Assembly: GCA_966250385.1 (NCBI GenBank)
Contig: CBINHC010000011.1
Location: forward strand, 1 to 64,000
Direction of reading: 5' to 3'
Length of the DNA: 64,000 nucleotides
From: DASWTL01 sp966250385
GTDB taxonomy: Bacteria; Bacteroidota; Bacteroidia; Sphingobacteriales; Sphingobacteriaceae
Below, piece after piece: positions 17,272 to 25,304 of the stretch (position 1 is its first letter; the number at the start of each line of letters is the position of its first letter). The notes beneath the pieces were generated by a model, which did no database searches, had not been told where the DNA came from, and saw only the letters and a list, made by a program, of their open reading frames with translations. The position numbers were made by a program, and so were the translations under genes.

Positions 17272-17575
17272 TTGTTCTGTTTTTAAATTTTGTGTCTGCT
17301 CTAAAATTAGGCGACTTTCCGGGCTCCCCGGTTGTCCATTCTTGTCGATTTTACTGCGCGTTGCCTCCATCTCCTTCAGGGTTTGGTTTGCATATCAAAC
17401 AGCACATCACGTGCCGGAAAAGGAGGCGTCCTGTACCGGCGCTCAATCAGGGTATCGGTCAGGTTCATTGAAAGCTGATCATGTCGCAGATGACCAACTG
17501 CTATGCCGGGCCGGGCACCTTATGCTTCGGACCGGGAGTTTGAAATCCGGGAGCCGATGCGTATTATTGGTACAG

Positions 17576-17884
17576 ATGCCGAAGCTGAATTTTTACAGAC
17601 TCGTCCTGATGTACTATTCGGGATTCTTCCCCGCGACCTTTGCCATAACGGTGATTTGTGCGTTTCTGTGTTTTCAGTTCAGCTATTCAGCCTGGGTTGT
17701 CATTTTTTGGTTCAAAGTAATTGCCACCGGTCTGATCGGCTCATACATTCATAGTTACAAAAAACAGGAATACGTCTACTATCAGAACCTGCGGGTGCCG
17801 GAACTCAGATTGTGGGCCTGGTCGCTCGGCATTGATAAACTGCTGTTCGTACTGGTCATTTTCCTGATTGCACAATTCAAATGA
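17576..17884 (+). CDS. Small three-helix membrane protein coupled to an ABC ATPase
   Basis: 102 residues (MPKLNFYRLVLMYYSGFFPA...). Three hydrophobic segments (about 9-31, 33-54, 80-101) are separated by a short basic loop (YIHSYKKQEYVYYQNL). The stop overlaps the start of the ABC ATPase gene by 4 bp (ATGA), so the two are made together. It is too short to be an ordinary ABC permease but could be a membrane anchor or minimal partner for that ATPase. The ATG at 17576 is the only start that gives a compact protein; the frame is open further upstream, opposite the reductase gene. Confidence 0.65.
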   Translation: MPKLNFYRLVLMYYSGFFPATFAITVICAFLCFQFSYSAWVVIFWFKVIATGLIGSYIHSYKKQEYVYYQNLRVPELRLWAWSLGIDKLLFVLVIFLIAQFK

Positions 17885-18546
17885 AGCATACCCTGGAAGC
17901 CGGCAGCATCATCTTTACCGTGGGAGGCAGGTCTGTGCTGAGCAGCGTCTATCTCACGTGCCGGACAGGCAACATTGTGGGTTTGCTAGGAAGAAACGGT
18001 TCCGGAAAGACCAGCCTGATGAACATCATCTTTGGAAAGATACGGCTGAACGACCGCTGCATCCGCGTCGATGAAACGGTAATTAATCAGGGATTTAAAG
18101 TGCCGGGGTTGATGCTGTTTTTACCCCAGCAGCATTTCATCCCCGGCAGGATTTCCCTGAAGCGTGTATTTTCCGATTTCGAACTCGACTTCAGGCAGTT
18201 CCGGGATCGGTTTCCGGACCTGGAGATTGACCCTGGTACCCGGATGTCGGAGCTGTCCGGCGGAGGGCGTCGGCTGGTTGAAATCTATGTCGTTTTGTCG
18301 GCGAACTCGAAGTTTGCCCTGCTGGACGAGCCATTCTCCCAATTGAGCCCCGTCCTTGTCGACCGGGTCAAGGAGTTACTTCAGGAGGCGAAAGGCAGAA
18401 AGGGAATAATCCTTACGGACCACATGTACCAGGATGTAGTCTCCATAAGTGACACGGTTTATCTGCTGACTGAAGGAAGGACTGTTATGGTAAAGGACAG
18501 GGAGGACCTTCAGCGATACGGTTACGTTCCCTGGTCTGCAACCTAG
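17881..18546 (+). CDS. ABC-type ATPase domain protein
   Basis: 221 residues. Walker A is GRNGSGKTS (about 38-46), the Q-loop LFLPQQHFIP, the signature LSGGGRRLVE (variant of LSGGQ), Walker B FALLDEPFSQLSP, and the H-loop TDHMY. All catalytic elements are present although the signature is GG-rich and unusual, and the distance between motifs is short. No full-size permease is adjacent; the only partner is the overlapping 102-residue membrane protein. The role is unknown. Confidence 0.85.
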   Translation: MKHTLEAGSIIFTVGGRSVLSSVYLTCRTGNIVGLLGRNGSGKTSLMNIIFGKIRLNDRCIRVDETVINQGFKVPGLMLFLPQQHFIPGRISLKRVFSDFELDFRQFRDRFPDLEIDPGTRMSELSGGGRRLVEIYVVLSANSKFALLDEPFSQLSPVLVDRVKELLQEAKGRKGIILTDHMYQDVVSISDTVYLLTEGRTVMVKDREDLQRYGYVPWSAT

Positions 18547-18637
18547 AAAGTAGCGGTTGCGACAAGCCCTTTGTTTTGCCGATCGGGGCTGCCTGCCCCC
18601 GAAATGTAGTAGCCGGTCACTGTTCAGGCACTGGCTA

Positions 18638-18645
18638 TAATTTTG
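18638..18645 (+). promoter_or_regulatory. Candidate -7 box (TAATTTTG) of the histidine kinase gene
   Basis: It matches the Bacteroidota -7 consensus TAnnTTTG. It ends 5 nt before the TTG at 18651, so the transcript may start at or beside that codon. No clear -33 TTG is seen. Confidence 0.45.
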
Positions 18646-18650
18646 TATTT

Positions 18651-20318
18651 TTGGAAAAACGTTTCTTGAACAAACATCTGCTACTTCTCTGGTTCGCCAT
18701 AGCTTTTCTTTATTCCTGCCGGCAAAAGGATCAAGCGTATCGGGTGCCCGAAAGTGCCGACTATAAGAAGGGCGAAGCCTTTATTTTCAGCCAGAATGAT
18801 TCGGCCTATTTCTATTTTAACAGGGTTACCTCCGGTTCGAAGGATAGTCTCCTGGTCGCCATGGCCTATAATCAGCTTGCCGCCATTCAGTCCGATGCCG
18901 GGGATTACACCGGCAGTCAGGAAAGCCTGACACGCTCACTGGCACTGCTGGACGAGCAGAATCCCAAACATCGCTATTGCCTGGCTTCCGATTATAATGA
19001 GCTCGGAATTACGAATTATAACCTGGAATTATATGATGCCGCGCTGCGGTACTATGACAAGGCCATCCAGCTTACCACGGACCAGGAGTTTCTGCTCGTT
19101 ATACTGAATAATAAGGCGGTGGTCTACCAGAAAAAAGGCCTGTATGACGAAGCGTTGCGGTTGTACGACTCCGTAATCAGCAAGTATCAGAAAGATCCTG
19201 CAGCCTATGCCCGGGTGTTATCCAACAGGGCCAGGACCAGGTGGCTGCGCGATCCCCGGTACCGGGCGGCTCCAGAACTGCTGACTGCCCTGCGGATCCG
19301 CAGGCAGGAAAAATCTCTCTGGGGTCAAACGACCAGTTACGCTCACCTCGCTGACTATTATTCAGAGCTCCGTCCTGATTCCGCCGTGTATTATGCCGGG
19401 AAGATGTATGCACTGGCCCATGAAATCGGCAGTGCGGATGACCAGCTTGAGGCGCTTCAGAAACTGATACGTCTCGGGTCGCCGGCAGACGTCAGGAAGC
19501 ATTTTGCGGAATACCAGCAGCTCAGCGACAGTATCCGAACGGCCCGTAACACGGCCAAAAACCGGTACGCACTGATCCGGTTCGAGGCCGCAAGGCAGAA
19601 AGCGGAAATCCTTGAGCTGAAACAGAAGAATACCGAAAGATCGTATCAGATCGTCGGCGCCGGTTTGCTGATCGTCGCGATCGTCGTGTGTTTCCTGTTC
19701 TGGTATCGCAGGCGAAAAGAACGACTTAAGCTGGAGACGGAACAGGCCATCCGTGAAAATCAGCTCAGGATGTCGCGGAAGGTTCACGACGTGGTTGCCA
19801 ACGGATTGTACCGGATGATGTCGGAGATAGAAAACCAGGTCGAGGTCGACCGGGACCAGCTCCTGGACCGGATCGAAGATATGTATGAGCGGTCCCGGGA
19901 CCTTTCGTATGAAAAGGAAGACTATTCCGGGGATGAGTTTCACCGGACCGTCACCCGGCTTCTTTCGTCCTTTGCAACCACCGGTACGAAGGTCCTGGTG
20001 ACTGGGAACAGCGAAACGCTGTGGAGCAAAGCAAGTTCCGATGTCAGACAGGAGATGCTGCACGTACTCCAGGAGCTCATGGTTAACATGAAGAAGCACA
20101 GCGGGGCCGCGAACGTGGTTGTCCGGTTTGAGCAGCTGGAGGGACACATTGCGGTCAGGTACTCGGATGACGGGACTGGGTTGCCGCCAAAGGTTGAATT
20201 CGGTAATGGTCTCTCCAATACGGGAAACCGTATTCAACGGATAGGCGGTGCCATTACTTTTGATGGCGAATCCGGGAAAGGAACCCGAATCCAGATTTCG
20301 TTCCCGGTTACTCACTAG
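18651..20318 (+). CDS. TPR-containing sensor histidine kinase (NarL-type)
   Basis: About 555 residues. A lipoprotein-like signal (LLLLWFAIAFLYSC) is followed by periplasmic TPR repeats (about 60-270, e.g. YDAALRYYDKAIQLT, YDEALRLYDSVI). One membrane helix (QIVGAGLLIVAIVVCFLFWY) comes next, then a cytoplasmic kinase: MSRKVHDVVANGLYRMM carries the phospho-acceptor His, ELMVNMKKHSGA is the N-box, and SDDGTGLPP with GNGLSNTGNRI are the G-boxes. The response regulator gene follows after 9 bp. There is no ATG near the N-terminus. TTG at 18651 is preferred because a TAATTTTG box ends 5 nt before it; TTG at 18666 is the alternative. Confidence 0.87.
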   Translation: MEKRFLNKHLLLLWFAIAFLYSCRQKDQAYRVPESADYKKGEAFIFSQNDSAYFYFNRVTSGSKDSLLVAMAYNQLAAIQSDAGDYTGSQESLTRSLALLDEQNPKHRYCLASDYNELGITNYNLELYDAALRYYDKAIQLTTDQEFLLVILNNKAVVYQKKGLYDEALRLYDSVISKYQKDPAAYARVLSNRARTRWLRDPRYRAAPELLTALRIRRQEKSLWGQTTSYAHLADYYSELRPDSAVYYAGKMYALAHEIGSADDQLEALQKLIRLGSPADVRKHFAEYQQLSDSIRTARNTAKNRYALIRFEAARQKAEILELKQKNTERSYQIVGAGLLIVAIVVCFLFWYRRRKERLKLETEQAIRENQLRMSRKVHDVVANGLYRMMSEIENQVEVDRDQLLDRIEDMYERSRDLSYEKEDYSGDEFHRTVTRLLSSFATTGTKVLVTGNSETLWSKASSDVRQEMLHVLQELMVNMKKHSGAANVVVRFEQLEGHIAVRYSDDGTGLPPKVEFGNGLSNTGNRIQRIGGAITFDGESGKGTRIQISFPVTH

Positions 20319-20327
20319 CCAATTATC

Positions 20328-20990
20328 ATGTTCAATCGCGTCCTAATTGCAGAAGACCAGGAGATTGCTACGATCTCCCTGAGAAAGACCCTGGAGGAAT
20401 TCGGTATGGGGCCCTGCTATGTTTACTATTGTGATGATGCGCTGCTCCGGGTGAAAAAAGGTGTGCGCGAAGGGGAGCCGTTCGATCTGCTTATTACCGA
20501 TCTCTATTTCGAGGAAGACGGGACCGCTCAGATCCTGAGCGGGGGAGAAGCGCTCATTGCCGCCGTGCGGCAGGTTCAGCCCGATCTGAAGATCCTGGTG
20601 TTCTCTGCGGAGCACCGTCCGGCTGTCATTGAAGGGTTGTTCAATGACCATCGGATCAACGGGTATGTCAGAAAGGCGCGTCGCGATGCAGCGGAACTGA
20701 GACAGGCGATCGAAACGATCGGCAAGGGGCATCGTCATTTCCCCCTTCACCTCCGTCAGGCAATCCGGCAGAAAAACTCACACGAGTTTTCTGATTTTGA
20801 TGTGACCATAATCTCGCTGCTTGCACAGGGCATGCGCCAGAAAGACATCCCGGCATACCTGCAGCGGGAACAGATCCGCCCTTCCGGCCTGAGCAGTATC
20901 GAAAAGCGTCTCAACCTGATGAAGGAGACCCTCAGTTTTTCAAAGAATGAACAGCTCGTTGCCTACTGTAAGGATATGGGTATTATCTGA
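20328..20990 (+). CDS. Response regulator paired with the upstream kinase
   Basis: 220 residues. A receiver domain (1-125) has the acidic pair E9/D10, phospho-acceptor D58 in LLITDLYF, and the conserved Lys near 117 in GYVRKARRD. The C-terminal ~70 residues (DFDVTIISLLAQGMRQKDIP, then SIEKRLNLMKE) resemble the LuxR/NarL helix-turn-helix, with weaker conservation. It is 9 bp downstream of the TPR kinase, so they form a two-component pair. Targets are not evident. Confidence 0.87.
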   Translation: MFNRVLIAEDQEIATISLRKTLEEFGMGPCYVYYCDDALLRVKKGVREGEPFDLLITDLYFEEDGTAQILSGGEALIAAVRQVQPDLKILVFSAEHRPAVIEGLFNDHRINGYVRKARRDAAELRQAIETIGKGHRHFPLHLRQAIRQKNSHEFSDFDVTIISLLAQGMRQKDIPAYLQREQIRPSGLSSIEKRLNLMKETLSFSKNEQLVAYCKDMGII

Positions 20991-21130
20991 CCGGTCTGCG
21001 GATCAGGCCCTTATCCGGATCACCGAAAACACTTGGCTGTGAACCGGCCAGCATAACAAGCCGGTTACGGGTTCCCGTAAAAAACTGATCGGTCTCCGGA
21101 GTATTTTTGATTATATTCTAAATCTTCCTC

Positions 21131-21436
21131 ATGCAACGTTATGCCAATCTGAACGGTAAGTCCTGTGTATGCAGCTACCAGATCGGAACCAATTATATAC
21201 TAATCGGCTTTACCTCCGGAAGTCTCTGTGCCTACACGTATTCCAGTGCGGGCCGCGAAGATGTAGAAGAAATGAAGCGATTCGCAATCGCGGGACGCGG
21301 ACTGGGCGACTATATCGGCAACCATGTGCAGGACCGGAGTTCGAGGAAACTCAGCAGTTTCCTGGGAAGGGTCCCGGGAAGGCGAAGCCTGTCGGGTCTC
21401 ATCCGGGATCTGGCCCGCGTTTCGAATCATGGGTGA
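21131..21436 (+). CDS. Small KTSC-like hypothetical protein
   Basis: 101 residues. The stretch YILIGFTSGSLCAYTYSSAG, then MKRFAIAGRGLGDYIGNHV, resembles the KTSC-type fold (a short beta sheet followed by 'A..G.GL..YI..HV'), which is common in small Bacteroidota proteins of unknown function. The last ~30 residues are basic and atypical. It stands alone. Confidence that it is a gene is moderate. Confidence 0.55.
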   Translation: MQRYANLNGKSCVCSYQIGTNYILIGFTSGSLCAYTYSSAGREDVEEMKRFAIAGRGLGDYIGNHVQDRSSRKLSSFLGRVPGRRSLSGLIRDLARVSNHG

Positions 21437-21538
21437 AGCCGCGGAGGAGCCGCCCCGGCGTTTGCCTCCGGAATAAGAAAGCAACATTGGAATATAGCAA
21501 CATTGGAACATAGATGGTTCGGCCGAGGCTGGACCATT

Positions 21539-21562
21539 TATGTTTACGATTATGTTTACGAT
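21539..21562. repeat. Tandem 12-bp repeat in a gene-free stretch
   Basis: TATGTTTACGAT occurs twice without a gap. Nearby, AGCAACATTGGAA also occurs twice (from about 21480 and 21495). The surrounding 21437-21897 (about 460 bp) has no convincing gene or RNA; it holds only these short repeats. Confidence 0.6.
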
Positions 21563-21897
21563 CTCTTATCTGCGGGCAGTGTGTTACGGGCTCCCGTTAA
21601 TCAATGATCCACGCCAATACCGTTTTCGTTCTGACCGGAAATAATCCGGGACAGCAGCCAGCTGGCTCTTTTGTGCGGCCAGCCCGGAACGCAAAACTTT
21701 TGCATTTTGCCGAAAAAGCTATTTCTTTGGAACCTGCTGCCTCCCGGCAATAACACACCCTGGGCAGTTATCGGGAAATTGGGAAAATAAACCTGCATTT
21801 AACCGGCATTACGCTCGCGAAACTTTTTTGAGCAGCACCCGTACAGAGGGCCGGTGGTGCATGACCGGGAAGATTGATCTTCCAAGCAGACAGATTG

Positions 21898-22809
21898 ATG
21901 AATGACATAAAGAAAATCATTAGAACAGGAGTTGCCATATGGGCCCTGACCGTTGGAGGTACCGGCAAATCGGCTGCCCAGCTGAATCCGTTCGGGGCTC
22001 AATACTTCCAGAACGGATACCTTGCCAATCCGTCGATGGCGGCACTGGAGAACGGACTGGTCTTCTCCGGCGGGCTTCGTCAGTTGTGGAGCAAGATTCC
22101 CGGATCTCCGGTAACTAATGCACTGACCGCCGAATACCGTTTGAACCGGAAAGTGGGGACCGGGATCCGCATGGTCAATGAAGCGACTGGCCTGCTCAAG
22201 ACGACACGCGTGATGGGCACTTACGCCTATCATCTTCCTTTGGATGACGCATCCAGGCGGCTGCACCTAGGCCTGTCGTTCGGATTCATGAACGAGCGGC
22301 TGATGAACGAACAGCTTGATGGCGAGCAGGGAGATATCACCGTCGGCCGGTTCAACAGGCGCGAAACTTATATGGACGGGGATTTCGGGGCCGCTTATAC
22401 GGACGATCGCCTGGAGCTGCAGCTGGCGGTGCCGAATTTGAAAACCGTGTTCGGTTCAGATGACAATGACGCCGTGGACCAGGGAACTTTTTACACTTCA
22501 GCGGCCTACCGCTGGACATTCGGCGAGGGTATCAATGCCGGCGCGATCCAACCGAAAGCAGCGTTCAGGGGAGTCAGGGGATTTGATAACATCATTGATC
22601 TGGGTGTGCAGACAACCCTGATCAGCAATCAGCTGATCCTTTCGGGTATGTATCACACCTCGCGGAGTGCCTCATTCGGGTTCGGTCTCAACTACCATCA
22701 ACTCTCCATACTTGGATTATACGCTACGGGGACCGCTGCATTGAGAACCTACACCAGCGGGAACTTCGAGATCGGTATCCGGTATCAGATGTTGAAGAAC
22801 GGTGATTGA
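21898..22809 (+). CDS. PorP/SprF-family outer-membrane protein (type IX secretion associated)
   Basis: 303 residues from the ATG at 21898. The signal peptide ends at SAAQ, and the mature protein opens LNPFGAQYFQNGYLANPSMA, the family hallmark. Many alternating beta strands follow (GIRMVNEATGLLKTTRVMGT, SFGFGLNYHQLSILGLYATG). PorP/SprF proteins are outer-membrane barrels that are often paired with a secreted CHU_C-domain protein and help anchor it on the surface. That pairing is seen here with the next gene. Confidence 0.9.
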   Translation: MNDIKKIIRTGVAIWALTVGGTGKSAAQLNPFGAQYFQNGYLANPSMAALENGLVFSGGLRQLWSKIPGSPVTNALTAEYRLNRKVGTGIRMVNEATGLLKTTRVMGTYAYHLPLDDASRRLHLGLSFGFMNERLMNEQLDGEQGDITVGRFNRRETYMDGDFGAAYTDDRLELQLAVPNLKTVFGSDDNDAVDQGTFYTSAAYRWTFGEGINAGAIQPKAAFRGVRGFDNIIDLGVQTTLISNQLILSGMYHTSRSASFGFGLNYHQLSILGLYATGTAALRTYTSGNFEIGIRYQMLKNGD

Positions 22810-22832
22810 TTTTTCGTTAACGGTTAATTTTG
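22806..22832 (+). promoter_or_regulatory. Candidate promoter of the CHU_C gene
   Basis: TTG (22806-22808), 16 nt, then TAATTTTG (22825-22832), matching the Bacteroidota -33/-7 pattern with a slightly short spacer. The -7 box ends 4 nt before the GTG start, so a leaderless transcript is possible. Confidence 0.5.
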
Positions 22833-22836
22833 TAAA

Positions 22837-23364
22837 GTGAACCAACAAGCTTTTTTGGTGAGATACGCGCTTCCGATGCTGGCGGCGCTTCTGTTTGTGC
22901 AAAGCAGCCAGGCGCAAAGTATAGAACCTGCTGTGATCAATTCGGCCGGGCTGGCCGCCAGCGGGGACGATATGGGTTTCGAGTGGAGTGTTGGCGAAAT
23001 TGCGCTTGTCGAATCGATGATCGGTGCCCAGGGTAGTATTACCCATGGTCTGCTTCAGCCGGTTCTTCCGGCCCATATGATCCTCAGCGGATTGGTGGTC
23101 TTTCCTGCCAATATCCTGACTCCCAACGGTGACGGCACAAACGACAACTGGATCGTTAAAGACCTCGACCGGTATCCCGACAATGAGTTGACCATCGTAA
23201 ACCGGGCCGGCCAGGTCGTCTACAAAGTTCAGCGGTATCAGAACAACTGGAACGGGACCTTCGAAGGGCGTCCCTTGCCGAAGGATTCCTACTTCTATGT
23301 ACTCAAACTGAATAAGGACGGCCGGACGAGCTATGTGAAAGGCTTCATCACGATCGTACATTAA
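22837..23364 (+). CDS. Secreted protein with C-terminal gliding-motility (CHU_C) sorting domain
   Basis: 175 residues. A signal peptide (ending SQAQS) and a short domain with EWSVGEIALVESM and THGLLQPVLP are followed by the CHU_C domain: ILTPNGDGTNDNWIVKDLDR, LTIVNRAGQVVYK, YQNNWNGTFEG, LPKDSYFYVL, KGFITIVH. This C-terminal domain directs export by the type IX system. GTG at 22837 is favoured by the promoter box; GTG at 22858 is an alternative. With the PorP/SprF gene it forms a typical surface-protein cassette. Confidence 0.88.
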   Translation: MNQQAFLVRYALPMLAALLFVQSSQAQSIEPAVINSAGLAASGDDMGFEWSVGEIALVESMIGAQGSITHGLLQPVLPAHMILSGLVVFPANILTPNGDGTNDNWIVKDLDRYPDNELTIVNRAGQVVYKVQRYQNNWNGTFEGRPLPKDSYFYVLKLNKDGRTSYVKGFITIVH

Positions 23365-23919
23365 GCCCAACGTGCAGGCGCCGGATATGAGCTGCTGATC
23401 TTACCGGGCGAACCCTTCAAATGCCACGAAGGGGCAGTGGCCAAGTGTCAGGCCATATTGTATAACTCCGAATCGCACTTCTTTACCAGGAACGATCAGA
23501 AAGCGATCGAACTGCTTGCTACGCTGGAGGCAAAGTCCATGGAGAATGAATCTATTCTTTACTCCATGGCAATGAGCTACAAGGAATTGAAAAATCAGCC
23601 GAAAGCCATCTAATATCTGAGGAAGACGATTGAGGAAAGTATCTCCCCGAATGTTGCGGATTATTATGCGCTGATCGGGGACTCGTATGAGGCATTGAAG
23701 TCCGCGTCAAAAGCGCTGGGCGCTTACCGGAAGAGCCTGCAATTCGAGGCCAAACCGATGACTTACTACGCGATTGCGAATGTCTGCGACACCAGGTTAA
23801 AGGCCGCTTCAGCCCTGAGATACTTCAGACAATACCTCGCTGCAAAGCCTTCTCTCAAAGAGCAGAAAGCGTATATCGACTACAGCAAGGCCAGAATAGC
23901 GGAATTAAGCCGGAAATGA
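23365..23919 (+). pseudogene. Decayed TPR-repeat protein gene
   Basis: One frame reads as TPR sequence from just after the CHU_C stop to the TGA at 23917: QKAIELLATLEAKSM, ILYSMAMSYKELKNQPKAI, YLRKTIEESISPNVADYYAL, IGDSYEALKSASKALGAYRK, YFRQYLAAKPSLKEQ. It is broken by an in-frame TAA at 23611-23613, where a Tyr codon (TAT/TAC) would restore a normal repeat, and there is no start codon or signal sequence at its 5' end. A larger TPR gene has therefore lost its front and gained a stop. Confidence 0.75.
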
Positions 23920-24007
23920 CCCGGGGCGAATTAAGCGTCCGGGCCGGCTGGTGCCGGAGCTTTTTGCTATTTTGGCGATTCCAATGCACAATAAACCCTG
24001 TAAACCA

Positions 24008-24589
24008 ATGCCCGGAAAGGATGTAGAGACTTTCTATCCTAAAAGCCCTTCTGACTGGCATGAGTGGTTGCGGCTGAACCATGCTTCGAAGCCTGCGGTA
24101 TGGGTCGTTTTCTACTCGCGGGCATCAGGGAAACCTAGCATTTCCTGGAGTGAGGCGGTGGACGAAGCACTCTGTTTTGGCTGGATTGACAGTAAGAAGG
24201 TCAAGGTCGACCACGAGTCATCACTGCAGTATTTCTGCAAAAGGAAGGCAAAAGGCACGTGGTCGAAGATCAATAAGGGAAAAGTTGACCGGTTGACAAA
24301 AGCGGGCCTGATGAGTGAAGCCGGCCTGGCCGCTGTCGAGACGGCACGACGAAACGGTTCCTGGACGATCCTCGATGATGTAGAAGCCCTGATTATTCCG
24401 GAGGATTTAAAAGCCCGGTTCCAAATGAATCCGGGAATGGAATTTTTTTTTGATAGTTTAAGCAGGTCCGACCGAAAAGCAATGCTCCACCGGATCGCGC
24501 TGAGTAAACTGCCGGTGACCCGAGAGAAAAGGATTACCGAAATAGTGAGCGATCTGACTCTGAAACAAAATTTCAGGCGTTTGCATTGA
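24008..24589 (+). CDS. YdeI/OmpD-associated family protein
   Basis: About 193 residues (MPGKDVETFYPKSPSDWHEW). The family pattern is clear: VWVVFYSRASGKPSISWSEA, VDEALCFGWIDSKKV, YFCKRKAKGTWSKIN, AGLMSEAGLAAVETARRNGS, and a C-terminal helical segment FFDSLSRSDRKAMLHRIALS. Members are cytosolic; some have been linked to bacteriocin or peptide tolerance, but the biochemical role is unknown. ATG at 23984 is an alternative start. Confidence 0.82.
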   Translation: MPGKDVETFYPKSPSDWHEWLRLNHASKPAVWVVFYSRASGKPSISWSEAVDEALCFGWIDSKKVKVDHESSLQYFCKRKAKGTWSKINKGKVDRLTKAGLMSEAGLAAVETARRNGSWTILDDVEALIIPEDLKARFQMNPGMEFFFDSLSRSDRKAMLHRIALSKLPVTREKRITEIVSDLTLKQNFRRLH

Positions 24590-24625
24590 GATAAGGTGTT
24601 TTGCATTTACGGTTCCATTGACACG

Positions 24626-25303
24626 TCATGTATTCAGGATTCTGCCGTCCTCCATTTCAATGATCCTTCCGGTACGGGTTGCAAAGTCAGGATCGTGGGT
24701 GACGATCAGGATGGTCTGATGCTTTTCTTCACATATTTTCCTGAAAAGGTCGAAGACCACTTCGCCGTTCCTTTTGTCCAGGTTACCGGTAGGCTCATCA
24801 CCCATGATGATCAGCGGATCGTTGATGAGCGCACGCGCGATGGCAACACGCTGTTTTTGTCCCCCGCTTAACCTGTTCGGATGCTTGAGGGCCTGATCGG
24901 CGATGCCCAGAATCCGCAGTTGTTCCATGGCGTGGTCCCTGATTTCTTCCATGGTCAGCCGGTTAAGCTTCAGGGCCGGCAGCATAACGTTGGTCAATAC
25001 GTTGAATTCCTCGATCAGGTAGTGAAACTGAAAGACAAAGCCGATCTTCTCGTTCCTCACCTTTGCCAGATCCGCTCCAGATCTTCCGGTCATCCGTTCG
25101 GAATCGATGAACAGATCCCCGGTATATTCCGTATCCATCGTCGACAAAATGTACAATAGGGTAGACTTCCCGCAACCCGATTTTCCAACGATGGACACGA
25201 ACGATCCGCGGTCTATGGAAAAGGTAATATCCGTCAGGGCCCGGAAGTTTTCGGCGTCATAGAACACTTTGTTTATTGCGCTGGCATGCAGGATGGTGTC
25301 CAT
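24626..25303 (-). CDS. ABC transporter ATPase, LolD/MacB type
   Basis: 225 residues with Walker A GKSGCGKST (about 39-47), Q-loop VFQFHYLIEEFNVLTNV, signature LSGGQKQRVAIARAL, Walker B IIMGDEPTGNLD and H-loop VTHD. The 'FQFHYLIEEFNVLTNVMLPA' block is typical of the MacB/LolD subgroup that drives mechanotransmission or lipoprotein/peptide export. It follows its permease by one base and is the last gene of the adaptor-permease-ATPase operon. Confidence 0.92.
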   Translation of the reverse strand: MDTILHASAINKVFYDAENFRALTDITFSIDRGSFVSIVGKSGCGKSTLLYILSTMDTEYTGDLFIDSERMTGRSGADLAKVRNEKIGFVFQFHYLIEEFNVLTNVMLPALKLNRLTMEEIRDHAMEQLRILGIADQALKHPNRLSGGQKQRVAIARALINDPLIIMGDEPTGNLDKRNGEVVFDLFRKICEEKHQTILIVTHDPDFATRTGRIIEMEDGRILNT

Positions 25304-25304
25304 A

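Noticed and set aside
16982..17575. Long extension of the small membrane protein, opposite the aldo/keto reductase
   Set aside because: It is the shadow of the reductase gene on the other strand; only the last 102 codons look like a protein.
21601..21798. Possible 65-residue protein on the minus strand
   Set aside because: No recognisable pattern, no ribosome site, and flanked by short repeats in a gene-free stretch.
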